NCBI RefSeq assembly: GCF_000313135.1
Contig: NW_004457442.1
Span: 1,282,293-1,346,292, forward strand
Length of the DNA stretch: 64,000 bases
Source of the DNA: Acanthamoeba castellanii str. Neff
Taxonomy: Eukaryota > Discosea > Longamoebia > Acanthamoebidae
Direction: 5' to 3'
Part shown: piece after piece, positions 44,301 to 54,469 of the stretch
Position numbering within the stretch: position 1 is the stretch's first letter
Layout: every line of letters starts with the position of its first letter
Made by a program: the position numbers and the translations under genes
Notes under the pieces: model-generated
Database searches by the model: none
What the model was told of the DNA's origin: nothing
Seen by the model: only the letters and a program-made list of their open reading frames with translations

Positions 44301-44742
44301 TAACGACCACCTCGCCCATCAACCTGCACGTCCGAAGGCAAAATGGGGGGGGGGTAAGATCAAGCCGAGCACGGCAGCAGACCACAGACAGGCAAGGTGC
44401 AGGTACCTCAGGGTGAGGTTCGGCTTGGCGACCACAACAGAGGGCTCCGAGTAGCTGCCGGCCGCGACTTGGATTTCGTCTCCGGCACTCGCGTCTGTCA
44501 GGGCGGAGGAGATCGAGTCACCTGGGTTCACCATCACGAGGCCTGCGTGTCGAGCAATCCCCAGCATAAATTAGTGCGCACAGAAAAGAAAAGAAATAAT
44601 AGTGCTGGGCCTCTCTGGGCGGGTAGGGTGTGGGTTACGTGCCTCCCTCCACGGTGCCAGGGCGGATGGAGAAGAAGAACAAGACGAAGAAGGAGATCGC
44701 GACGAGGAAGGTCGATGGGACTTGCCGATGGTCTGCTGCCAT
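41322..44742 (-). CDS. type I surface protein with W-x-Q-x-G exon repeats (copy A)
   Basis: About 16 exons. The signal peptide (from 44742) contains F-L-V-A-I-S-F-F-V-L-F-F-F-S. Exon 2 (P-G-D-S-I-S-S-A-L...A-G-S-Y) resembles the first rungs of a parallel beta-helix. One-exon repeats of about 25-35 residues follow, each with a W-x-Q-x-G core: W-T-Q-S-G, W-K-Q-A-G, W-K-Q-D-G, W-T-Q-S-G, W-T-Q-N-G and W-N-Q-N-G, plus a variant W-I-G-T-A. Several carry N-glycosylation sequons. The membrane-proximal domain (about 42200-41650) has N-N-T-L-G-A-D-Q-S-F and D-T-P-V-K-F-N-V-S-P. After a Gly/Ser stalk there is one transmembrane helix (G-V-A-V-A-V-P-L-A-V-L-L-V-L-V-V-I-V) and a 25-residue tail. The family is unrecognised; adhesion or ligand binding is inferred. 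Confidence 0.75.
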
Positions 44743-44987
44743 TGAGCTAATGTGGTTTGTGTGTAGTGGGTTGCAGGAGTTCTTTTTCAAGGGGGTGAGC
44801 TGGTATATCTCTGTGGCTTCTTCTGCGTTCTGGTTCACTCCTGGTCTGCCCGTGGTTGTGATGATGGCTTGGCTCGTTTCGTTTTGTTTGATTTTTTCTG
44901 AAGCGGCACCAACTCCTTGACGACGAGAGTACGGAGTTAAAACAACGAAGAGGCGGTGCCAGGGAGAGTCCGAACGAAGACGGCTTC

Positions 44988-47900
44988 TTAGAGGCCGTCA
45001 TCGGGGTTGAAGTTGATGGCAGCCTCGGCGGCGATGTTCACTTGTTGCTTCTTCCGCCAGTAAGTGATGGCCACGGCCGACACGATCACCACGAGCACCA
45101 AGAGCACAGCCAACGGCACCGCCACCGCCACCCCGATGATCAGACCCGTATTGTCGCTGCTGCCTCCTCCTCCTCCATCGCCGCTCCGCCCCGTCAACAG
45201 CACCCCCAGATCTGGCGATGGAGAATTATCGTCAGTGCAAGCTTTGATCCTTCTATTATGTGCCAGGGTAAGGTGGCAAAGAAAGCAGGGGGGGTAAGGG
45301 GGGGTACCAGGATCGTAGACGGCGCTCGTGTGGAACCGCGCGAAAGACACCACCAGGCTTGAGCTGTTGGCATCCAGTGTGAACTCCACCGCCTTGCGCC
45401 CGTTGCCGCCCGCCTCCTTGGCCGTCACGAGCTTGCCATCGAGCTCCACAGCTTCCACCAGCCGCACCCGAGTCGACGCGCGACCCGAGTAAGTGGTCTG
45501 CTGGCCTGTGAGGGCGAACTCGCGCACGAAGTCGGCCTCGTCGCCGGCCACTTCGCTGAAGCCCGTGAAGGCGGGCGTGATGGCCACGCGCACTTCGGCC
45601 CGCTCGTTGGGGTCGTCGGGCGACTGCCACACCCAGTCGGTGAGGCGCACGGTGAACTTGGCGAAGGCCGGCGACACGTTGAACTTGACCGGCGTGTCGC
45701 CTCCCAGATTGACCTCGGTGGTGTTGGAGAAGAGGAAGAACTGCAGGCCCAGCGCCGCCACCGTCGCATTGGCGTCGCCATCAGAAGAAGGAAATTGAAG
45801 TCCGCAGGAGTAGAGGAATGATTGATCCGCGCCGAGCGTGTTGTTCTCTAGGGCGGCCCAAGTACCTGAAGAGACCACGCACGATTGCATGAGCTCAGTC
45901 TTCTCCTCGTTGGTGGAGCAAGAGGAAAGGCCCTTTCGGCGCGTTGTACCATTGGTGACTGTGGCCGTGATCGTCGAGTTATTGTCGGTGGCGGAGCTGC
46001 TGATGGTGCCCAGCGAGAGACCGACGGCCGCCGAGCCCTGCTCCTTTCCGCTGGAATCTGATCGCGGTCCACATCGACGCCACGCCACGCCACTCAACAA
46101 CTAGAGTTCAAATGAGAAAATCGTGTGGTGGCACCTTTGGGCAAGAGGGTGATGGCAGCTGCTGGGGCGGTGAGGTTGACGCGCAGGGCCGGCATGGACT
46201 TCTCGTTGGTCGAGTTGGAGAAGATGAACTGAGGCGACGGCGAAGGCAGCACGAGCAAGACGCACGCCGAGTCTGGAGATCGCCACAGCCAAGCGTCAGT
46301 TGACGCTTGTGTGCGGTCGTGCGTTGGTGTCACATACCGATGCCGGTGGCGTTGAGCGCCGTTTTGATGACAGGAGGAACTGAGGAGAACCACTTGAGCG
46401 CGCTGTTAGGATTGCAGAGCACTGCGGCAGCTCCCGAGCCGGTGGCGTTGAGCGTCACGGCTCCAGTTTGAATCCACGTCATGAAGCCCTCAGAGCTGGC
46501 GCCAGAATTGCCGTCGACGCCTGAGACGCCCAGACCCGAACGCCGACGTTGCCTGGTCAGGCGGAGAGAAGAAGAAGAGCAAAAGCAAGGAGCACAGTTT
46601 GCGAACCAATGGACAAGACGGTCGACATGGAGGTGACGCTCATAACAAGCTTACCGTTCTGCGTCCAAACGGGCTCTGACACCAACGCAACCCCTGCATT
46701 GATGTGCGTGCGAATGAGCACAGGGTCAGGGGTCCTCGCAGGAGTTCCGCAGTTGCATCGCAGGAGTGGTACCCTTGGAATTGCTCGAGGTGGTAATGGT
46801 CACGTCGCCGTTCTGCGTCCAATTTCCAGCGCACTCCACGACTTAGTCCGCAAGGTTGGTGAGTCCACGGTGGTGGGCAAAAAGGAATGAAGAACAACGG
46901 AGAAGGGGCCTACCACTGCAGGTTGCCGACGAGCAATTGGCTGCTATGCCAGTAAGCGTCGAGGTCGTCGCTTGGTACCACACAGCACTGCTTCTCACGA
47001 TGACGCCTGAAGCACGAAAGAGGGAGAGAGAAGGGTAGACTCAGCAGCTGGGGCGAGTGAGGTGGCCGCTGGAGGCAAGGTCCAATACCCTTACAATATT
47101 CGCTCGCAATGGAGATCTTAACATTGGCAGTCCCAACCCACTGCGAGCCTGAGTCCATCCACACCACTGCAAACAGAACAGCACACAACACACAGCACAC
47201 CACACGCAGCGTTAACACAGTGGCTGTGAGGCTGCGCACTGTGGTCACACGTACAGTTGCCTGTATCTGCAGACAGCTCAGCGTGGCCATCCTGCATCCA
47301 CTGTCCGTACAGTCTGAACCCTGGGGTCAAGGTAAGCGCACGGTACACTCCGCGACATAAAAGACACCACCGCCAACACAGGAACAGAGCACGCAACCAG
47401 TAATGCTAGAGCTTCCGCTTACTCGTAGAGCAAAGTCGCCGTTCTGCTGCCACACCATACCACTCGCCACCTCCATACCTGCGGTCACGGCATTCGAGAC
47501 AGTACCCACGTTTGGGGTCAGCATTGAGTGAATGCACTGAAATGAGTGTGAAGCCTGCGAGACGTACCGGATGGGGCCGCTTCGGAGAGCGATGGCACCA
47601 CAGACATGTCCAGCTTGCCGTTCTGGATCCATTTCCCATCCTGCAACTGGATCAGAGTCACACCCCAAAATGACTCTGAGAGATCACGTCTCAGGGTCAG
47701 GCCTCTTGGTGGGATCACCCGGTGTTGTCGCGTTTGCGTGCGTACCAGTGGGCACCGACAAGAACATGTCGCAATCCTGCACCACCGTAGTGTTTCCCGC
47801 AACAGAAAGGGCTGCAGCAGAAAAACACACACACACACAATGAGTGTGCCACACGCGTGCGAGGCGGAGGCATGACGTTCTGTTACCTCCGGTGAGCCGC

Positions 47901-48399
47901 AGCGTGTTCTGGCGGAAGGTGAACTTCCCACCGCCCGACAAGGTGAGCCACACCCCGTCCGTTGAGTTGGTTTCGACGTTCACCGCTCCCAGCAACCTGT
48001 GCACAACATGTTGTTCATAATTGCGGTGTTAGCACGAGATGAAGGAGGAAGTGGCCGGCCACCACCAAGAAAGGAACCACGTACGTGAGAGTGATGTTCG
48101 AAAAGGTGATGGAGCAAGAGTCTTCGTTGGTGTAGTTGCCCCCACTAACCTTGATTTCTGTGTCCGGCGCGTTGACGGCAGACAGCGCTGCGAAGATGCT
48201 TGGGTACGCACAGGTGGAGCACACCGCAAGCACCACTCCTTCTGCACCTAAGTATTTTTATTTATTTAGTAAACTTTATTTTAGTTAATGATATAAAAAC
48301 CAAGGAGGGTGGCATGCCATTATTAACGGAGAAGCCACCGTGGAAGAGGATGAGGCCGCAAAGAGTGAAGAGATAGGGCGCAAATAGATGTTTGTCCAT
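44988..48399 (-). CDS. type I surface protein with W-x-Q-x-G exon repeats (copy B)
   Basis: Tandem paralogue of the gene at 41322. I place the start at 48399, with a signal peptide (L-F-A-P-Y-L-F-T-L-C-G-L-I-L-F) in a short exon that splices in phase to G-A-E-G-V-V-L-A-V-C. Repeats include W-I-Q-N-G, W-Q-Q-N-G, W-M-Q-D-G, W-V-G-T-A, W-Y-Q-A-T, two W-T-Q-N-G and W-I-Q-T-G. From about 45870 downwards the sequence is almost identical to copy A: the proximal domain, an intron, the stalk (G-R-S-G-D-G-G-G-G-G) and the transmembrane helix. The last 20 or so tail residues differ (ending N-P-D-D-G-L versus A-D-D-S-V-L). Ectodomain repeats differ much more, so the two proteins probably bind different ligands from a shared membrane anchor (inference). 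Confidence 0.75.
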
Positions 48400-48560
48400 T
48401 GCGCGGTACACGAGCTCTGGCGCAGAGCTCCAGAAAGTACTAGGGTGGTCGGCCAGTCGGAGCTAAGGAACGTTGAACAGCAGCCAATTACAAATTCAAA
48501 GACTCGCAAAAAGAAACTTGGGGAAAAGAAAAGAAAAGAAAAGAAAAAGAAGCCGCAGAG

Positions 48561-51318
48561 ATGAGAAGGAGCTGCTCGTCCTCTGCGCTCTTCCCGAGCA
48601 AGGCTTGCGGCGCATTGCTTCCCCCGTATGGGTACCGATTGCATTTGCCACCCGGGCAGGGTCCTGCCAGCTTTATCTGTCAACAATTGAGGAGATTTCC
48701 ATTCATTCCCGGAAACGATCGCCACATCAGGAGCGCCAGAAGGGGCTACGGTGATGTCGTGCGAGCCGCTGGGCTGAGAGGGCACGCCACGCCCGAGGGC
48801 ACAGCCGCCTTCCACCAGCGGTACACTACGCCACATTCCGCACACCATCCTCCCTCTCGTGCTAACGTTGCTGCCTCTTGTCCATACGCATCGGAACGCA
48901 GACTGGGTAGTAAGCTGCCCTTCCGCCTGGTGCCACGGACGCAGTGGTCGCTCGCGCCGTTCGGCTTCGGCGGCTACCGCGTGTCGGCTCGCACCTCGTC
49001 ACACCGCAGCGCTCTGTATTTACTCGCCATTCTCCTTGCTCTCGATCTCGTTGTCATTGTCACTCTCCACTTCCTCCTTCTCCTGGCATGCCGCCGCCAT
49101 TGTCGTTTGCATGGGCCTTACTTAACCCGACTCGTCTGTGGAGTGCAGGAAGAAGGCCATTCGATTGGGTTGCAACGTGGTGGACACGAGCTCGATCTAC
49201 AGCGATGGCGACTCCGAGCTGCTCTTTGGCCAGGTGGTGCGAGAGTTGGTCGACAAGGAGGACATCAAGCGCGAGGTTCGCCTTTCTTCTTTCTCTTTCT
49301 CTCTCTCTCCTCTTTTTTTCGCCATTCATCAAGCTCGCTACTCGTTCATCATCATCATCATGATCGTCGTCGTCACCGTCGTTAATGCAGGAAGTGGTGA
49401 TCATTACCAAAGCCGGGTATCTGTCCGAAAAGGCCGAACACAACCGATCCAGCGCGCCCTCGTACAGCGACAAGGACGTCGACCACGTATCCCCCGGTAC
49501 TTCTTTCTTTTACTTCGATATCCCCCTGTCCACACCAGGCTGAGCCCTTTCACTCACGCACTCTCTACTTCTTCTTCTTCTCGCCGGCCGCCAACCAGGT
49601 CTCGACTATTCGCTGTCGCCGCGAGTCCTGGAGGATCAGATCAGCGCGTCGCTGGAGCGGCTGGGCATGGAGCGCGTGGATCTCCTCATGCTGCACAACC
49701 CCGAGCAGCTGCTCGAAGTCCACCCGGTACTACCATCACTCGTGCGAAGAGCCAACGCGTGACTTGTCACGCTCACGCTCGCTTGATCGCTCGCCCCAGC
49801 ACTTGGGTCCGGCCTTCTACGAGTTGGTCTCGAAGGCGTTCGCCCACCTGGAGAAGGAAGTACAACGAGGCCGTATCCAATACTACGGCGTCTCTTCGAA
49901 CACGCTGGCGGTGCCTTCCAGCTCTCCCGACCACGTGTGCGTGGACAAGCTCGTCCAGGCGGCCAACTCTGGTACAGCTCCAGCTTGTTTAAGAATAGAG
50001 CCACCAAAGAGTTGATCACACACACACACGACACACACGACACACACGACACACACGACACACACGACACACACGACACACACGACACACACGACACACA
50101 CGACACACACGACACACACGACACACACGACACACACGACACACACCAGTGAGCGAGAAGAACGCGTTGGCGGCGGTTCAGTATCCGTTCAACCTGATCG
50201 AGTCCGAGGTGCTGACCGAGGGCGTGTCTGCCAAGGCCAAGGCGCACGGCCTCATTCGATTCAGCAATCGACCGCTAAACGCCGTCTACGAGGGCAAACT
50301 CCAGCGCATCGCCACCTTCCCTTCCCACGACGGCACGCCCCCGACCTCGTGCGCGCAACCGGGCGGCCGCGTTGACTGATGTTGTTGGCTCTGGCGCGGT
50401 GGCTTGTTGGGGGGGGAGGGGTACAGACAAGGACTTGGTTCAGCTGCTCAAGGAGGCGTTCGACTACGCGATCCACCTGGAGAAAAACTACCCGGGCGCC
50501 GACAAAGCATCGCTGCCGCCTGCCTCGGACTATGCCTGGGCACAGGTAACAATGACACGACACGCACGACACGATGCGCACACGATTGGTTGTAGCTGAT
50601 TGATTTGTGTTTTTCCGCGATGTACAGATTCTGGCGCACAACCAGGCCACGCTCGGCACGATCGATCGATGGGTAAACGCGCTGGAATCAACCATCTTGC
50701 CGAGCTACGAGCCGGCCATAGCCAGGCTCGAGGACCACGCACAACTCAGGTCCTGGGGCGACAAGTACCGAGTGGTACGGCCACGCCGCACACGCACACG
50801 CACACGCCAGTTCGACTTTGGCGTTGTTCTCACTCTCTTTGTATAACCAGGCCATTGCGCGCCTCTTCGAGCGCTTCACGTGGGTGAACGAAGCCAACGC
50901 CTCCAAGAACTCGGAGCAGCTCACGCTGGCCGCGGATGCCACCTGGCCTGAGCTCAACGAACGGGGCATGGCTACGCTCTCGCAGAAGGTTCGCCCTGCC
51001 GTCCTTGCGGTCGCCGACAATCGGGCCAGGCTGACGCTTTGAATACACGACACACGACACACGACACACGACACACGACACACGACACACGACACACGAC
51101 ACACGACACACGACACACGACACAACGGCAAACAGGCGTTACTGGCGGCTCGCTCGTCGGATGTGGCGGACTGTGTGCTCGTGGGGATGCGACGAGCGAC
51201 CTACGTGCGCGAGGTGCTCCTCAACGTCGGCCCGTCGGCCGCGGTGGACACCGCCAGCGATCCCGCACGCTACGCACAGTTTGCCGCCGAACTGCAGAAG
51301 GCCAAGGCCGGACCGTAG
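48561..51318 (+). CDS. aldo-keto reductase family protein
   Basis: Multi-exon oxidoreductase. Family hallmarks appear in order: F-G-F-G-G-Y-R-V at the first strand; N-V-V-D-T-S-S-I-Y-S-D-G-D-S-E with the catalytic Asp and Tyr; V-I-I-T-K-A-G with the catalytic Lys; and L-L-M-L-H-N-P with the catalytic His. Then come Y-Y-G-V-S-S-N-T-L and V-Q-Y-P-F-N-L-I-E. The tetrad is complete, so NAD(P)H-dependent carbonyl reduction is likely; the substrate is unknown. The protein is longer than a typical AKR (about 320 residues): about 200 extra C-terminal residues (50430-51318), predicted helical, end near L-L-N-V-G-P-S-A-A-V-D-T. An Arg/Ser-rich N-terminus may target an organelle. Two introns carry 9-bp and 7-bp CACGAC-type tandem arrays. 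Confidence 0.8.
50024..50147. repeat. 9-bp tandem repeat (ACACACACG)n in an intron
   Basis: About 14 near-perfect copies of a CACACACGA nonamer, head to tail with no unique spacers, in an intron of the aldo-keto reductase gene. In one frame it reads T-H-D repeated, an artefact of the 9-bp period. Confidence 0.95.
51042..51125. repeat. 9-bp ACACGACAC tandem repeat in an intron
   Basis: About nine head-to-tail copies of CACACGACA-type units, a one-base variant of the array 1 kb upstream, in the next-to-last intron of the same gene. Confidence 0.9.
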
Positions 51319-51576
51319 TGCGCGAATGTTGTGTTTGGGGGATCTCTTGTCGTGGGATGTATTTGCTATGTGCACATTATGACCTGAGAGAGCCATCCAC
51401 CATTCGTTTCGTCTTGTCTTGTTCTTCTGCTTCGTCGTTGCTGTCGTCGTTCTCGTGGTCTCTTCGTTTGTGTCGCTCCGCCTCCGCTCGCGGCCAAAAT
51501 GAATAAATAGTAAATAAATAAAATCGCAAAAATACGCGCGGCCTTGGCGTTGTGTTCTCCTCCGGCGCGAAGGCTT

Positions 51577-54237
51577 TTACTTCTTGTCGCCGACGACGCA
51601 GGCGCCGAACTTCTCCTCCTTGGGGCTGTCGTTCTCGCTCGGCGTGTTGGTGAAGTCGGGCAGCTTGTGCGGCTCGCTGAGGGTTCGAAATGATCAGCTT
51701 CCGTGCGACACACGAGAGGTCAAAAAGAATAGCCAAGAGTGGTAAGTGCCGTACCTGACCTGCGGGTCCTTCTTCCTGTTGTGGGCCATGTGGCTGCGCA
51801 CCAAGTGGCCAGCTGCACGCAATTGCAAAGGTGAGACACGCTGCGTGGTTGTGTGCGTGTGCGTGTGCGTGTGCGGTTGTGGTGCGGTGGAGGTGTACCG
51901 GCAAGGGCAGACATGAGGGAGAGCTCGCCAGCCATGACGGCGGCGCAGATGGCCTCAGCGAGCGCGCGGGCGTTGGCGCCGGGGTTGGTCAGGTTGGAGC
52001 CCTTCACGCCCATGATGTCCAGACACGTCGACTGAACCGGCACAAAACGGTAGTCAGATTAGATTCCCCCCCCCCCACGACCCCCTCTCCATCGAATGTG
52101 TTGTCCGACAGCAAACGAACCTGCGGGCCGAGGTGGGTGCCGCCGCCAATGGTGCCGACTTCGATGGAAGGCATCGTGCACGAAATGAACAGGTCCTTGC
52201 CGTTGGGAGCACTGCTCATAAATATATATATATATATATATATATTATTAGTTCCAAAAATCGAATAATTCATAAATAATATCAAAAAAAAAGTGGGGTC
52301 GTACACTTCCATGAGGGTCATGCAGTTGGAGGACTCGACGTTCTGGGCGGGATCCTGGCCGGTGGCGAGGAACATGGCGGAGACGATGTTCGAGGCGTGG
52401 GCGTTGTTGCCGCCAATCGAACCGGCGACGGCCGAACCGACCAGGTTCTTCTGGATGTTCAGGTCCACCAGCGACTGAACCGTGGTCTGCAAACAAAAAC
52501 AAAAACAAAAAACAAAAAACAAACAAACAACAAAAAACAAACAACGGGCATGAGTTGATGCGGAGATTCATAAAAGTACTTTAATGGTTGAATGGGGTGC
52601 GTACCTTGAGGACCTCCTTGACGATGCGCTCCTCAATGATGGCCTCGGCTACGACGGACTTGCCTCGGCCCTCGAGCCAGTTGATGGCGGAGGGCTTCTT
52701 GTCCGTGCAGTAGTTGCCCGACAGCGACAGAATCTCCAAGTCCGGGAAGTAGTCTGTGTGTCATTCATTCGAAAGAACGCGTGTCGTGTTTGCGTGCGGT
52801 GGTGCGTGTGCGGTGTGGTGGTGAGCCTCGCACTGTTGTGTGGCCATTTGGCTGGCGAGTCGAGGAAAGAGCGAGCGAGGGGTATTTCTATACCGGTGAT
52901 GACATCAAGCGCCTTCTCCACACCCTTGGAGATCATGTTCATGCCCATGGCGTCACCGGTGGCGCTCTTGAAGCGGAGGAAGAGCGTCCTACCCGCGATA
53001 CCGGTTTTGATCTTGACGACACGACACGACACACACACGACACACACGACACACGACGCAATGTGAGTGGAACGGGGGACTCGCCGAGCGTGCTTGGGTC
53101 GTGTTGTTGAAGGATACCGAGTTGAGGCGAGCGAAGCGCGAGGTCGAGTTGAAGGCGGAGGCGAGGAGGTAGAAGTTGTCGGTGTTCTTCACCCACGCGA
53201 TGACCTCCGACGCGCGCTTGGCCGAGGGCAGACGCACGGCCGGACCGCGGGTCATGCCGTCGGCGATCACCACGCTCGTAGCGCCACCGGACTCGGTGAT
53301 CGCCTTGCAACCCCTGTCGGCCAGCCACCCCGCGTTGAGTTCCACCGCACACACCGCACACGCAGGCCAGGTGTGTGTTACTACCTGTGGGTGGAGGCGA
53401 CGAGGCAGCCCTCGGTGGTCGCCATGGGGATGTGGACGAGCTTGCCGTTGACCAGCAGAGGGCCGGCCATGCCCAGGGGAATGGGCACGTAACTGGTCGT
53501 GGTAAAGGTCAGCACCCAAGAATCGAGTCACGCGAACCCCCCCCATTGCGATTACGTACCCGACGACGTTCTCACAGCAGGCGCCGTAGACGGAGTCGTA
53601 GTTGTAGCTTTGGTAGGGCAGCTTGGAGAGGTCGGGCTTGTGGTCCGACTTGGCCTGCACGTGCGCCTCCAGACCCAACCTGCCGCCACCCGCAACAAAA
53701 AATAAACGGCGTAAATAAAATTACAAATAAACATTAACCAGTAATAAAAATAGCAAAATAGCAAAATAGCAATACAGCAACAGGCGTTTGGGTCCGGAAT
53801 CAAGATGGGAGCTCGGGTTGAGTACCGTCTGATGCGGACGGCGCGCTCGAGGTTGCCGGGCAGGTACTCCTCGAGCTTGTGGGAGTGGAGCTTGCCGGCG
53901 GTCACCAGCTCGATGATCTCCTCATCGCTCTTGTCCGTGAGATCGATCTAATAGTGCGTAATAAGAGTAAAAAATCGGAGCATGGCTTGGAAGATTGTGC
54001 TTCATCGTAGAAAATGGACACAAACCGGGGCACAGACGATTGAATGAACAAAATGGCGCGAAGAAATGAATAGGGCACCTTCTTCTTGGCCTTGCTGGCA
54101 TCGTCAGCGTAGAGACGGGCGGAGGCGAGGGCGGACGTGCGAGTGTACAAACTGCCGCCGAGGCTCAGCCGGGTGGTTCGCAGCGAACCGAACGATGAAG
54201 GCGCCGAAGCACGGGCAATGCGGAGGGACGATCTCAT
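51577..54237 (-). CDS. HMGR: HMG-CoA reductase (class I), soluble, presequence-like N-terminus
   Basis: Multi-exon gene. It catalyses the NADPH-dependent four-electron reduction of HMG-CoA to mevalonate, the committed step of sterol and isoprenoid synthesis. Conserved elements in order: [25 protein letters not shown] (catalytic Glu), [18 protein letters not shown] (catalytic Lys), a catalytic-Asp region [19 protein letters not shown], and S-H-M-A-H-N-R (catalytic His). The N-terminus has no membrane or sterol-sensing domain. About 50 residues rich in Arg, Ser, Ala and Leu with no acidic residue before A-D-D look like a mitochondrial presequence. Upstream space to the next gene is only 233 bp, leaving no room for a membrane region. 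Confidence 0.92.
52217..52245. repeat. (TA)n run in an HMGR intron
   Basis: AT dinucleotide tract of about 28 bp directly after an exon edge at S-A-P-N-G-K-D-L-F. Confidence 0.9.
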
Positions 54238-54469
54238 CTGCGCACGCGGCCACAAAAAACAGCACACTAAGAAAACCGCAGCGAGTTGTGCATAGCTGTA
54301 CCGGCAAGAGGGGAGGAAGGGCAGGGCACCTCGGTTTCGTGAAGAAGAGATGGACGGAACGGAATCAACAGAATCTCTCTTGTTAGTATTCGGTTTTTTA
54401 TTGTCGTTTTCTTTTGTGTCGACTCTCACGTGCGCTTTCGCCGACTACAGTGGTTTGGACCCGTTGACA

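Noticed and set aside
48285..48848. 187-codon minus-strand frame upstream of surface-protein copy B
   Set aside because: Overlaps the AKR leader; the short exon at 48399 in another frame gives a signal peptide that splices in phase.
50024..50147. Regular repeat array that might suggest CRISPR
   Set aside because: Units are head to tail with no unique spacers, and the host is eukaryotic.
49937..50152. Plus-strand frame coding for repeated T-H-D
   Set aside because: Produced by the 9-bp intronic tandem repeat; it lies between two AKR exons with good splice sites.
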